The notes beneath the pieces are model-generated. The model saw nothing but the letters and a program-made list of their open reading frames with translations. It had not been told where the DNA came from and did not search any database. Below are positions 9,688-20,898 of a stretch of DNA of 26,160 nucleotides, piece by piece (the stretch's first letter is position 1; the number at the start of each line of letters is the position of its first letter). A program made the translations under genes and the position numbers. Source of the DNA: Hydnum rufescens UP504 (lineage: Eukaryota; Basidiomycota; Agaricomycetes; Cantharellales; Hydnaceae); contig MU128913.1 in the NCBI GenBank assembly GCA_014904985.1, positions 552,678 through 578,837 on the forward strand, in the 5' to 3' direction.

Positions 9688-11860
9688 ATGGAACTCTATG
9701 TGGTAGGGATTTTTCCCTCCAACAACGGCCTGGGGCTTTTCATACCTCCCGAGGAGGAAGCTACCCCTCCAGCCACTAATAAGGGCAAAGGGAGGGCAGT
9801 AGCTCTTGAGCAAGGACTCAGATTAGGATTTGGGAGCCCGTCAATGCCAACTCCCCCCACTGAGCCCTCTCCGTCGCTCTCAGCAGTGCGGTATCGCACC
9901 TCTTCAGTGGATTGGGATGCCACGCCATCCCCTCCATCTAGTTGGAAGGACATCCCCTTGGATGAAGGCCCGTCACCTTCAGGGTCTACTCCCGAAGGAC
10001 TCCTCCAACAGACACCCCCATCAGCAATACGACGATTGGCAGGATGGTCCCAACGGGTCTCCACCATGGGGGAAGGGCTACTGAGTGCTATGTGGACCCC
10101 TACTAAAGCCCGTTCCACGTCACTGCAGACCCAAGGACAAGAACCGCCCCGGACCCCCGCATTACAGCGGATTGCCCGGTCTCCCCCAGGGGGAGGCCAT
10201 CAGGCTATGGCCCCCGAAGAGGTGGCTCCGAGTACGCCGCATACAGACTTTTTCATTGCGAAAGCTAACAATGAGTACGCGGACGTCAAGGACTACCTCT
10301 ATAGGGATGCTCCCTTCCTCCCCACTACCCAACATCTCGCTCGAGCCCACCACCGTTTCGCCTGCCTAATGGAGGAATCCATCACCCCATGGCTATACTA
10401 AAGGCCCCGGGCCCCATCCTACCTTCGGAGCCCACGATACGCATCCTCCCAAGGGAGCTAACGAGCAAAACGGTGCCCACATCATCTCTGGGCTCGGGAT
10501 GTGTGGGGACAAGTCCTAGTCCTCCCCACGTCTCGACACCCAGCCCCCAAGGATCGAAGGGTGATTCTGGAAAGCCTGACAGCCCAGGAGGAGGGGAAGA
10601 ACCGAATAACCTACCAGGTGGGAGCAGGGGACCCCCACCCCGCCAGAGCCCCTGAGTGGTGACCGGGGCCTGGAAGGGGACCAGACCCAGGGCCACAAGA
10701 CCCTAGAGGGCCACCTGTACCCCCAGACCCCCTGGACCCCCAGGGCTGCCAGGGCCACCAGGGCCACCGGGGCCTCCAGGAGGTGCTGGTGGTTTCTTTC
10801 AGCAGCTGCAAGGGCTTATATGGGATAACAAACTCAAGTGGTCGGTCGTTCCAGAATGGGATGGGGACCCGGAGACGGCCCTAGAGTGGATCCTAGCCTG
10901 CGATGACCTCGCTAACTTTGGCCCGGAAGTCGCGAGACTTCTCCCCCTGATAGCGTCATCTTGATTTAGAGGCGCCATAGCCTCAGCATGGCGAGCTCAC
11001 TCTCGTCCAATCCGCACTCCCATACTACAATCCTGGTGTAAGCTAGAGGATTGGGTGCTCAAACACTACCTAGGTGATTCCTGGGTTACAGCGCAGCACC
11101 TAATGTACAGTCAAGAGACCTTCCGAGGTGCAGCGCATCCCTACGAATCCCCAGCCCAATACATCCAGCAACGTATCCTCTGCGCCCGTCTCTTCTATCG
11201 ATTCCCAGTCAATAGCGCTGAAGAGACGGCGTCGATCATGGAGAACGCCCCTCTCCCTTGGAACCACATACTGCGCTGGAGTGAGAGGCCTCCCATCGAA
11301 GACGTGCTCGCTCTAGCTAAGCAGTACGAAGACACGCTAGTACAAGATTGGGAGGACAAACGACACCAACGGAGGAGACGCGAACGGAGCAGCACAAGCA
11401 AGCAAACCTCGCAGACATTGGAAGTCCCTCCTCTAGTAGCTCAGATTCCCTCCATTCAGAGTGGGAGAACAACGAGGAGGGCGCCTACGAGTACTCCGAT
11501 GCAGATACGATGCGTGAGGTTACTTCAAGAGCCCACAATGCGAACAAACGCCCATTCAAGCCCAGGAATAGAGATCAATTGGGAAAGCCATGGCTAGATT
11601 GTACAGTGGCAAGCACAGAGAAGACGTATCCGTACCCCCGCAATGATTCGGTCGTCAGCCACCATAAACCGGGGCAACATTGCTTCGCCTGTGGAAGTGA
11701 GAAACACTGGCTGCGTGAATGTCCCCACTACGGGGAATTCTCCAGCCGGTTGGACTGCAAAACGCTGCAGAAAGAGCATAGATGCTACGAATCTCTGCAA
11801 TACAAGGCCGCATATGCGGCATACATCGACGAACGAACGAACGGGCAGTCTTTTCAGTAG
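9688..11860 (+). pseudogene. gag: Gag (capsid and nucleocapsid) of the chromovirus
   Basis: Gag forms the virus-like particle and packages the RNA. ATG 9688 starts the N-terminal part, rich in Pro and Ser, in a frame open to 10401. After frameshifts comes a collagen-like Gly-Pro-Pro stretch (10740-10780). The capsid-like domain follows (LKWSVVPEWDGDPETALEW at about 10830, through YESPAQYIQQ and DTLVQDWED at about 11355), broken by TGA at 10962. The frame changes near 11390 into an acidic Ser-rich segment, then a CCHC knuckle CFACGSEKHWLREC (about 11683-11724; C-x2-C-x4-H-x4-C). That frame stops at 11858-11860. Start choice follows the first ATG before the recognisable N-terminus; the TTG-initiated extension upstream is not needed. 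Confidence 0.8.
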
Positions 11861-13037
11861 AGGAGCGGGGGACAATCACTCCACCACCTGTCTCCAGTGT
11901 AATTAAGAAGGAGCCTACATTCGTGGAGACATGTCCCGATCTGCTATATAATGTAAATACGATGGCAGGGACATTTTGGAAGGTTCCTCCAGCTACTTGA
12001 GCGCCCCTGAGGCCGAAGAAGCCACCGGACAAAGGGGAGGGAGATGACCAAACTGCAAGGACTGGATCAAGCATTGAGGCAAGGGAGGCCCCCAGGGGGC
12101 TGCAGCTGCCAGCAACGACAGGTGGAACAGCCCGCTCACAGAGGACGCGTGACCTGCAGAGCGAGCTGGCCAAAGGACAAACCGATCCCACCCCTGAGAG
12201 CAAATTCGCGCACTCACTGGGCCGGAAAGGAACCCCCATTCCCCGGGGCCTGAAGGAGGAGAGGTTTTCCCAGGAACGGGCCCAGTCCAGTGTGTAAAGG
12301 CACGCTCGATGCCTCAGGGTAGATCTGCCCTGGGCATAACAGCCCTCAGCGTTCTTGATGGCCACCTAGGAGACATGGAAGGACCAGCAATGCAGTTGCG
12401 CTTAGATTCAGGAGCAGATATTACGCTGCTGTCGGAAGAATGCTACCGTGCCCTTCCCTCATGACCCAAGCTCCAGAAGGGGATGAAACTCAATCTATTT
12501 GAGCTTACTAGTCAAGCGCGAATACTAGGCTTCATCAACCTTACCTTCTTGATGTGCTCAAAGGAAGGCCAATGGCTGGAATTTACGGAAGAAGCATACG
12601 TCATCCCAGGGATGAATGTACCAGTTCTTCTAGGGGAGGATTTCCAAGTCAACTATGAAGTCTCGGTCCTGCGCACAGCTCAACAGTCTACGTTGTCTAT
12701 TCGCCAGCCCCAAGGTGTATTTACAGTACAAGCCCACTCAACTCCGCCACCCGCCTTGAATGTGGAGGTGAAACCCAGACATCCAGAAGGAATACGAGAC
12801 AGGAACACGTACTTGGCAGCTACGCGGTGGGGCGGAACTCTGAGACCATGCCCCGCCCTACCACAAAAAGAGACCACCTCGTAAAGGCCGCCAAAGACGT
12901 CCGTATTCCCCCCAGGACACTCAGCGAAGATACGGTTACAAGGTCCATTCCAGGGGCAAGAGGAATGGCTCGTCGAGAAGATCATACTTCCTTCGAAGGA
13001 TGGGTACTTCTTGGCCTCTCCTTCTTGTCTGATATGA
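11861..13037 (+). pseudogene. pol: Gag-Pol linker and aspartic protease
   Basis: After the knuckle another frame continues as a Pro/Glu-rich linker to about 12297, interrupted by TGA at 11998. The protease follows in a third frame: the catalytic motif LRLDSGADITLLS lies at about 12396-12434. Further blocks are IPGMNVPVLLGEDF (about 12605-12646) and a downstream QEEWLVEKIILPSKDGYFL (about 12954-13010). Stops at 12462 (TGA), 12882 (TAA) and 13035 (TGA) break one otherwise continuous frame. The protease cleaves the Gag-Pol polyprotein and would act as a dimer. Confidence 0.75.
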
Positions 13038-13102
13038 TCCGATGACCCATTCCTCCTGGTCTCCAACCCTTCCCTTGGCCGAAATGGATACGGGCCAGAG
13101 AT

Positions 13103-14883
13103 ATGCTGGGAATCCTCCACGATCCAGACGAGTATTTTGACAGTGAGCTGGACGAGATGCAGTCCAGGAGATTACGAGCCTATGCATTACTGGTCCAGAA
13201 GATCGCCAAGGGTTCCCTAGGCGAACGGGATTTGGCAGAAAGACCGGCCAGGCAAACAGAAACCGACGAGACCATACAGGAGCCTGAGGAGCCTGATGAA
13301 TTGTGGGGCCCCAAGACGTCAGAGCCCCCAGATCCTACAATGTATCGAGAAGAAGACCTGGAAGCAATCGTCGATATCTCCCCGAGGCACCCCAGAAATC
13401 CGGAAGTGGACCTTCGCCTTGATCCGCAGACGTATTAAAGCATTCGGCTTCAACGACCGTCTGGGAACGCTAGAGACGATAGCCAAAATCCGCTTGAAGG
13501 GAGTGGACCCTATTTCTCTGCCTATGTATGGAGCGTCCCCAGCAAAAAGGAAGGTGATTGACGAGCAGATGGAGAAGTGGATCAGGCAGGAAGTCGTAGA
13601 GCCTTCCAAGAGTCCATGGGGCGCACCAGTAGTCATAGCGTACAGGAATGGGAAACCTAGGTTCTGTGTAGACTACTGCAAGTTGAATGCGCAGACCATC
13701 CCCGATGAATTCCCAATCCCCCGCCAGAAAGAGATCCTCCAGGCGCTATCGGGGGCACAAGTACTATCAGCAGTGGACACACTGAGTGGATTTCACCAGA
13801 TGAACATGGAAGACGAAGATAAAGAGAAGATGGCCTTCCGCTCTCATTGGGGACTGTGGCAGTTCAAAAGAATGCCATTTGGACTGCGCAACGGTCCCCC
13901 CATCTTCCAAAGGCTCATGCAGTCAATCCTATCGCCATACCTATGGATATTTGCCCTGGTCTACATCGATGATATAGTTATCTACTCGAAATCATATGAA
14001 GATCATCTGGAGCACCTGGACGTCGTACTTCAGGCATGCGAGGAAGCCCACTTGACGCTTGCACCAAAGAAATGCCACTTCATGTATACGTCAATACTGC
14101 TGTTGGGGCAGAAAGTGTCGCGGTTGGGCTTGTCTACACACAAGGAGAAAGTCCGCACGGTGGTCGACCTAGCTCGCCCCTCCACCCATTCGACCTTACA
14201 AACATTTCTTGGGATGGCGGTCTATTTTTCGCACTATATCCCATTCTACTCCGATCGAGCAGCCCCTTTATTTGACCTACTCAAGAAAGATAGACCTTGG
14301 GCATGGGAAGCCGAGCAAGAGCGAGCCTTCCAGGATATTAAGGAAGCGTTGACTCAAGCCCCAGTCCTTGGCCACCCGATGCAAGGGCTCCCCTATCATA
14401 TATACTCAGACACTTCGGACATAGCAATAGGAGCCAGTCTACAGCAGGTGCAGCCTTTAGAGCTTAAAGACCTGAAGGGTACAAAACTCTACGAACGAAT
14501 AAAACTTGCTTATCAGAAAGGGGAGCCCATACCCAAGCTAGTACGTCAAGCCTCAAAGCCACGAACAATGTCCCAGACCCAGGGTCTTGGCTAGCGAATT
14601 CGAGAAGATGATCGTTTTCATCGAACGAGTCATAGCGTACTGGAGCTGCTCACTAAAGAGCGCTGAGAGAAACTACTCAGCGACGGAACGAGAAGCCCTG
14701 GGAGTCAAAGAAGCACTCGTCCGCTTCCAGCCATTTGTAGAAGGAGAGAAAAATATAATCATCACAGATCACTCAGCACTACAATGGGCACGAACGTATG
14801 AGAACACCAACAGACGACTGGCGGCGTGGGGGCAGTGTTTGGTGCATTCCCAGGACTCGAAATCGTACATTGAGCAGGAGTGA
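13103..14883 (+). pseudogene. pol: Reverse transcriptase and RNase H
   Basis: An acidic linker (13103-13390) shifts frame into the RT. Blocks seen: VVEPSKSPWGAPVV, FCVDYCKLNA, AVDTLSGFHQMNM, MPFGLRNGPPIFQRLM and the catalytic YIDDIVIYS (13962-13988), then the thumb with FLGMAVYFSHYIP. RNase H starts at YSDTSDIAIGASLQQ (about 14402). It is interrupted by a charged insert of about 45 residues with a frameshift near 14570, then resumes with VIAYWS, ERNYSATEREAL and ITDHSALQWA (catalytic D, E, D candidates). Another frameshift near 14830 and TGA at 14871 precede a conserved THSNVDPLSRL end. The fingers and palm are intact in one frame (13440-14450). Confidence 0.93.
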
Positions 14884-16768
14884 CTCATTCGAATGTTGAC
14901 CCCCTGTCAAGGCTAAGCAGAATTCCGCTGCACGAGTCGCCTGTGGAGGATTCAACGCTGTCTCTACCAGCTCCACTGCCCGACCAACTCCTGCAGGCAT
15001 GGGAAGCGAACCTGGAACGAATGCCGGTGCAGAAAGCAGCCTTCTTAATGACGAGGGTGCAGTCCAGGACTGTACCCGAATCGAAGGAAGTGCGAGAGGG
15101 TAAACGAAGCTCCATGACCACGGAAGAAAGGCTAGAGAAGGAAATGTCTCGAGCCGTGCAGGAAAGGAGCAGGAAGGCCAACCTCCAGGAGGGAATGGCT
15201 TCCTTGCGGCCTATCTATCAACATAAGCCCTGGGAGACTCCTAGCTTTTGTGAAGGGCTATAAGGAGGATCCAAGCTTCAGTCAGGCCTGGGGGGCTGCG
15301 GAGCCAGAGGGAGCAGAAGTCTCGGCTGCCCAATGGTTCTATAAGTCATCAGAAGGACTGCTCACCTTCTGCGATGCAGATTGGGTAGCAAGGCTATGCG
15401 TCCCAAGATCAGAAGTCCAGCGCCTGCTGTGCGAGACCCACGATAGCCCATGGGAGAGCGCCCATGCAGGCTTGTCCTGCCTCTACCACCGCCTAGCCGC
15501 CCGATTTTACTGGCCCAGGATGTGGGCCGACATTGTCCAGTTCACGAGAACCTGCAACATATGCCAGAAGACGAAGCCAGATAAGCGGGGCCTAACGGCA
15601 AGCTGCTGCCCCACTCGATCCCATTACTACCTTTCAAAGTCATCTCACTAGACCTTATCACAGGTCTTCCCAAATCATTAGGCCACGACGCAGTACTCAT
15701 GATCGTGGATAAGCTCACGAAATACATACAATACGTCCCTATGGTCTCGACACTGAAGCAGGAGGGCTTCGCCAGATTATTCATCGACCATGTGGTCTAC
15801 AAGTATGGCATACCCAAACGAATGATTGCTGACAGGGATGCGCAGTGGGCCAAAGCCTTCTGGGCTTCGGTAGCTAAACACCTGGACCTAAACCTCCTGC
15901 TCTCAACTTCCCATCACCCTCAAACCGACGGGCAGACAGAGAAAGCCAACGATACCCTGGAGGTGGTGCTCAGAGCATACATCGCAGGTAATAGGGGAAA
16001 CTGGGCACAGTGGCTGGGACCTCTGGCATCTGCCTATAACTCCACCCCCCACTCCTCTACGGGATACTCACCGGCCTTTCTATTGATGGGCTATTCCCCT
16101 CGCACAGGCGCACAAGCCATCGACCCCGTTCCGCGAGGGATACAGCGACTCTTTACTCACAGTGCAGCTGCAACACCCTTCATTGAAGAGTTGGAAGTCC
16201 ATCGAACTAAGGCAAGAGATGCGTTGGTGCGAGCACAAGCCAGGCAAGCGTGAGCGTACGACATGAAGAGTAGAGAAGAGGAATTCGAGGAAGGGGATGA
16301 GGTCCTCCTCAACCCTCACTCATTAGAGCTGGTGGATGTTAAAGGCACAGGACGCAAGCTCCTGCAGCAACGCGTAGGGCCTTTTACGGTCACCGAAAAA
16401 TTAAACCCGGTCGTCTATCATTTAAACATTCCGCCAGAATATAAGCTGCATCCCATCATTAACATACAGCACTTGACAAAATATTACAGAGCCCCCAACG
16501 AGAGCGAGCACGTGAAATTGCCCGACTTAAGAGAACTAGCAGCTGAGGAAGAGTACGAGATAGAAAAAATAGTGGGACATCGCTATAACGCTAGCCGGAG
16601 GCATAAGGAATACCTAGTGCGTTGGAAAGGTACGGCCCTGAACATGACACGTTTGAACCTGAAAGTGCTCTCTGCAACACGTTTTTGAGACTAAGGGAAT
16701 ACAAAGGAAACGTGGCCACTGGGAGCCCTGGCGAAGCTGCAGGCGGAGATCCTGGAGCGGAGATATAA
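14884..16768 (+). pseudogene. pol: Integrase with C-terminal chromodomain
   Basis: A charged linker (14880-15263) leads into the zinc-binding HHCC domain: HDSPWESAH at about 15440, and CNIC at about 15553. After a frameshift near 15590 comes the catalytic core: ISLDLITGLP (about 15645), IADRDAQWAKAFW (about 15825) and GQTEKAND (about 15930) supply the D, D and E. The C-terminal domain (LLNPHSLEL, VGPFTVTEKL, HPIINIQHLTKY) follows after TGA 16251. The chromodomain runs from YEIEKIVGHRY (about 16555) through YLVRWKG (about 16610). After a frameshift near 16630 it ends with a TFEPE block, where most chromodomains have TWEP. TAA is at 16766-16768. The chromodomain would direct integration toward particular chromatin. 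Confidence 0.93.
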
Positions 16769-16818
16769 GCCATGAGTATACAACGAGGCAACACTCACCT
16801 ATCCTAGCTAACCCCACT

Positions 16819-18024
16819 ATGTCATCCGAGCAGGAGTCACAACGACACTTGGGAATTTGGGAGGGTCGCCGCTATGTGATGCCAGGGAAGAACACCGACC
16901 GTGACGATTACGACCATGAGCAATACACGGATTGGCTGGACAATCCCGCCCAAAGGCCAGGCGATAGCCCAAGCCTCCCACGTTCTGCCCAGTTCTTCGA
17001 CTACGAAATACGCACTCTTAACCTCCCAGGCCCTCTCCCAAGAGTGCAAGGACTTCCACCGTACCACAGCGATCCGTATGGCTACAGGGGGGCGGACTTG
17101 GACGAATGGGGGCATTTGGGGAAGTTCGACTGGACGATGAGAACCCAGCTTCTCCCAACAAGCAGCCCTTTCCCCATTCACCAAGCCTGTATCCCGCTCG
17201 ATCTTCATTCCTTCGACTTCAACCCGCGTTTACACCTCATCGCATCTACCGGCCCCAGGCCTGATCTTTTCACATTAGCCGCAGGCTGCGTCCAATACCT
17301 GCATATGTCAGGTTCAATTGTACTAACGAACATGATGAAGCTCGAGAGCTCAGTCAGGGAAAATGCCCTTACCTTACCTTCTTCGCGGGACCCCGATTGG
17401 CACTTCGGACAGTTGTGGTTCACTCTACTGGGACAGGCCATCCAGCCTGCCCCTCCTTGGAGGATCGTGCAAATTGCACAGGAGCTGTGCCAGCGACTCA
17501 TGGACAGCCTGGGATTCCTAACCTTGGGAATCCAATTCCTCCTGTATTTCAGGCTATACTGGGGACAGTTTCACCCCCTGACCTTCCGCTCTATGGTATG
17601 CCAAACGGGGCTAATGGTCAGGGTCAGCGACGCGCGCTTGAGGCTCATCGGTGAAAGTCTAGCCGAGCTGGGAGTGCCAGTGTGGACCATCCACGAGGCT
17701 AACTCCCAGCCACCCATGGAGCTCTTCCCTCGAGGCTCAGCGGAAGAATCACCCCTCTGGGCACGAGCCTGGGCCCACGCTGAGGAGCACTTCCCTTCAT
17801 GCTGGTTCGGCGAAGGGTTCACGCGGGAGAAGATGCAGGTGCAATTCCATAGGGAATTGGGCTGGGCTATCACGACACAGGAGGTACTGAGACCGATGGA
17901 TCTTTGGGTGGTACGCCCAGGGCATGCCACTGAAGCACCAGCGCCAGGCCCCACCATCGCTTCCATGGAGCCAATTACAGGTGGCCCAGGGGAGAAAAGG
18001 ACGAGGTCTATGTGGCAAGGATGA
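16819..18024 (+). CDS. ORF2, accessory protein of the chromovirus, 401 aa, intact
   Basis: ATG 16819 lies 51 bp after the pol stop; the frame is open for 401 codons to TGA 18022-18024, the longest undamaged ORF outside pol. The N-terminus is acidic and Tyr/Pro-rich. The middle has a hydrophobic stretch (LGFLTLGIQFLLYF, about 17508-17550), too polar around it for a confident membrane span. The C-terminal part has Trp-rich blocks (WARAWAHAEEHFPSCWFGEGF). I see no envelope-like signal peptide, cleavage site or membrane anchor, and do not recognise the family. Its survival without a stop, while gag and pol carry many, is notable but could be chance. It is probably expressed from the same or a spliced retroelement transcript. 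Confidence 0.6.
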   Translation: MSSEQESQRHLGIWEGRRYVMPGKNTDRDDYDHEQYTDWLDNPAQRPGDSPSLPRSAQFFDYEIRTLNLPGPLPRVQGLPPYHSDPYGYRGADLDEWGHLGKFDWTMRTQLLPTSSPFPIHQACIPLDLHSFDFNPRLHLIASTGPRPDLFTLAAGCVQYLHMSGSIVLTNMMKLESSVRENALTLPSSRDPDWHFGQLWFTLLGQAIQPAPPWRIVQIAQELCQRLMDSLGFLTLGIQFLLYFRLYWGQFHPLTFRSMVCQTGLMVRVSDARLRLIGESLAELGVPVWTIHEANSQPPMELFPRGSAEESPLWARAWAHAEEHFPSCWFGEGFTREKMQVQFHRELGWAITTQEVLRPMDLWVVRPGHATEAPAPGPTIASMEPITGGPGEKRTRSMWQG

Positions 18025-19379
18025 TCCGCTGGCTGATGAGCACGAAGGAGCCTAATACCATGGCAGTCCTCCGGGAGATGCAGGAGGCGTTAGGGAAGGA
18101 GACTGTCTCCCTTAAAGAGCTTGCGGATTGGAAATGCTACAAACCCCCGCTACCACTATTCCATGAAAACTACGAGACCTGCAAGAGGTGGGCTGAGCGA
18201 AACCAAGGGAACTGGATTGCTCCCCGATGTTCCCCGCTTTCCTCCACACTGCCCCTCTGTGCCAGCAGTTAGTGGACCCGTATGCCCGCCCTTACGGGGC
18301 CCACCAGACCTGCTAGAACGTATCGAAGCGGATCCCTTATACCCTTCGGCCCCACGGAACACGCCACGCCCTCCTCCTCCACCGATCCCAGCTGCACCTA
18401 TGGCCGAGGATCCCCCGTCCTTTGAAGACGTGAATCCCCCGTCTTCCGAGGACGTGAATCTCCCGCCCTTTGAAGACTTTTCGGCACCCCAGGAGTCCCG
18501 GGAGGAGGTCCCGTCGCCATTGGGGGCGGAGCCGGGCTCATCGACCATTGGAACCGAGGCTGATTGGGATGACGAATGCGTTCGTGCAGGGACTTTCCCA
18601 GTACACCTCACTCCTTTCCTCTATTTCGGGTCCGAGGACGAACTGGAACGTGAACTATTCGAGAAGTACAGCCCCTACGTACACGTGTGGCTCCGTCTCC
18701 TACGAACGACTATTATCGCTTACAAGGATTGGGACCGGGCCCTCCTAGCAGTTCAGAACCAAAGAGTGGTGTTTCTCCAATACCCTGCCAAACCCTCGGC
18801 TGCAGGGATACACCCCAGCATGATTCCTGGCACTCTGCGAGAGTTCAGCCCTAGAGCTAAGGCCGAAGTCATACAGAGAATATGAGTGAGAGGCAGGGAA
18901 CGCCTTGAAAGCTTCCCAATCCCCTTGGACCCCCAAGGGAATCCCTTGCACCCCATCCCTCACTTTCAGCGGGAAGAATTGATCCTTCTATTACATGGAG
19001 TGACGAGCCTCCCACCCAGGGTGCGGGGCTCTAGCTCCGACTAATGTCGCGGTATGCGCTCTCGCCGGCCTTCCTTATCGAACGGATTCATCAATTCCAC
19101 ACTCTGGGGCCAACGTCCTCGGCCTCGCAGTGAAATCAAGCTGCGGATTTAGAGGCCCTCCTTTGTAAGCATCTCTCCTATGTCTCCCCTTTGGGTTTCT
19201 CGGTCCCTTTGGACTCCACCAGCATCATCCATAAATTGCTGGCTTCCGCTGCGCATACCTCACCCCTGGTCTCCCCCACATTGCTACTAGCCCGTGGCAC
19301 TTACGACACGGAATACTTCAGATGGGTAAGCGCTCGGGAGGTCTACGAAATTGTATTGGACGAAATATTGGCGGACTAG
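18021..19379 (+). pseudogene. ORF3, second accessory ORF after pol, broken
   Basis: ATG 18021 overlaps the ORF2 stop as ATGA. The first part (MIRWLMSTKEPNTMAVLREM) shifts frame near 18230. The next part is Pro-rich, with a threefold FEDVN/SEDVN/FEDFS repeat (18420-18480). A more folded-looking segment follows (ELERELFEKYSPYVHVWLRLL, then TTIIAYKDWDRALLAV). TGA at 18883 is followed in frame by coding sequence to about 19040. After a further shift and TGA 19131 come ALLCKHLSYVSPLGF and EVYEIVLDEILAD, ending at TAG 19377-19379. In all about 450 residues; family unknown. It ends 30 bp before the 3' LTR, so it fills the element's 3' end. Confidence 0.55.
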
Positions 19380-19399
19380 CCGTCACACTTAGTATATAC

Positions 19400-19409
19400 A
19401 GGGGGGCAC
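19400..19409 (+). promoter_or_regulatory. Purine-rich tract before the 3' LTR
   Basis: AGGGGGGCAC sits directly against the TGTAGTA start of the 3' LTR, the position of the plus-strand primer. Confidence 0.6.
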
Positions 19410-19958
19410 TGTAGTATAGCGATTATGTAATAGTAGTGTACATACGTTGCGTGATGTTAGGGAGCTGCCGCAGCGAACCCATGGCTTCTCCTGTCGAATT
19501 CTACGTTGTTTTTACTCCCCAGTGCGAGTCGAAGTAACATGCCATTCATAGGAACGCAAGAATACGAGAGCCGAGCAGTGAGTACTCACTATCGGCTAAG
19601 CTACTAACAAATCACCATTCCAGGTAACCCTCTGCCTTCTTCTGTTGCCCATCCACTCCACTTCCACATGAGGCCAGGCCAAACGGGAAGTGAGATTACT
19701 ACCTAGCCAGGCTAGGTAGGATCTTCGAGTCAGTCGAACTAAGGATGCGCTACGAAGCACGCCCCTTGCTATGCCCTCCTTGAACTTGCACGACTGCACT
19801 CATTCGAGCTGCTCATATCGCCTGCTTTGCCTATTTCCCTCGTATCCTACCTCCTTGCTTTGCCCTTCCGTATCTCCCTACGCACTTCCCTAGGCTATGT
19901 GTTCAACTACCCTCAGTTCACGACGGTTTACTCGTCCAATTTATAGTACTTTATTACA
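19410..19958 (+). repeat. 3' LTR
   Basis: 549 bp, colinear with 6730-7278. By hand, 32 substitutions: 31 transitions and one transversion (C/G in the GAGSCC word near 6992). Most transitions fall in CG, TG or CA dinucleotides. It is followed at once by the right GGCAC duplication (19959-19963). Confidence 0.95.
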
Positions 19959-20058
19959 GGCACAAAAAGAGCAGCTTCACTGCTCTTTTTGTGCCATTGT
20001 ATCTACAAGAAAAAAAACTCACCTTATGACCACACACCCGATGGGCGGGTGTGTGGTC
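19959..20058 (-). other. Array unit L (inverted), hairpins and donor
   Basis: Minus-strand copy. The exon hairpin is 20028-20058 (13-bp stem, loop ATGGG); donor GTGAGT at 20022-20017; the intron hairpin is 19959-19995 (16-bp perfect stem, 5-nt loop). The branch site and acceptor lie across the Gypsy insertion at 6691-6729. Confidence 0.75.
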
Positions 20059-20823
20059 GCACGCTTGCCTTTTCGGGCTGTTATTTGTTGTGGTTGGAGA
20101 TGAGAAGGAAGATGCGAAATTCAACACCGGCAATTGCCGATACTGAAGAAGCACCCAAGTGCCAGCACTACAAGCACAGCACACCTCAATAGCAAGCATG
20201 TAGATATAAAATAAATACTATGTAATAAATATTTGTCCAATAAAATGTGAAGAAGAAGAAGATAATGAGTCAGAGCTCAATAAGGGATGATATGCCTCAT
20301 TGCAAAGTGGATTGGGTTGCTTCCATGCATCAGAATTGGCCCAAATATAAATATAGTGATGGCATATATACACCCTATATGGGCGACTAATTATATTGGA
20401 CAATTGTGGCATTTTTCAATTTTTCACACCTTCAATTCCCTATTTAGGGAATTGAAGGCATGAAAAATTGAAAAATGCCACAATCGTCCAATATAATTAG
20501 TCACCCATATAGGGTGTATATATGCCATCACTATATTTATATTTGGGCCAATTCTGATGCATGGAAGCAACCCAATCCACTTTGCAATGAGGCATATTGT
20601 CCCTTATTGAGCTCTGGCTCATTATCATCCTCATCTTCACATTTTTAAACAAATATTTATTATATATTCTATATTCCATGTCTACATGCTTGCTATTAAT
20701 CTGGATTGTACTTGTAGCATCAGGACTTAGGTGCTTCTTGAGTATCAGCAATTGCCAGTGTTGAATTTCGCAAGTACGCAGCCACACACCCAGCAACAGA
20801 AAGGCGAGCGCCCAACCATGACA

Positions 20824-20867
20824 CAACAGCAATAGCAACAGCAGCAACAGCAACAGCAACAGTAGCA

Positions 20868-20898
<31 letters not shown>

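Larger units (their letters stand above)
6730..19958 (+). mobile_element. Chromodomain Ty3/Gypsy LTR retrotransposon, 13.2 kb, decayed
   Basis: Two 549-bp LTRs (TGTAGTA...TATTACA) are flanked by a 5-bp duplication. Internal order: candidate primer site, ORF1, a noncoding stretch with 162-bp repeats, gag with CCHC knuckle, protease, reverse transcriptase, RNase H, integrase and chromodomain, ORF2, ORF3, purine-rich tract. RT before integrase plus a C-terminal chromodomain defines a chromovirus-type Gypsy element. Most Gypsy elements are 5-8 kb; the excess comes from ORF1 and its following spacer and from ORF2 and ORF3. LTR divergence is about 6 percent by hand count (32 differences, 31 of them transitions), so this is an older, inactive copy with many frameshifts and TGA stops. 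Confidence 0.93.

Noticed and set aside
19405..19409. GGCAC before the 3' LTR as an alternative target duplication or LTR start
   Set aside because: The external copies at 6725 and 19959 are confirmed by the reconstructed target hairpin; the internal one is part of the purine-rich tract.
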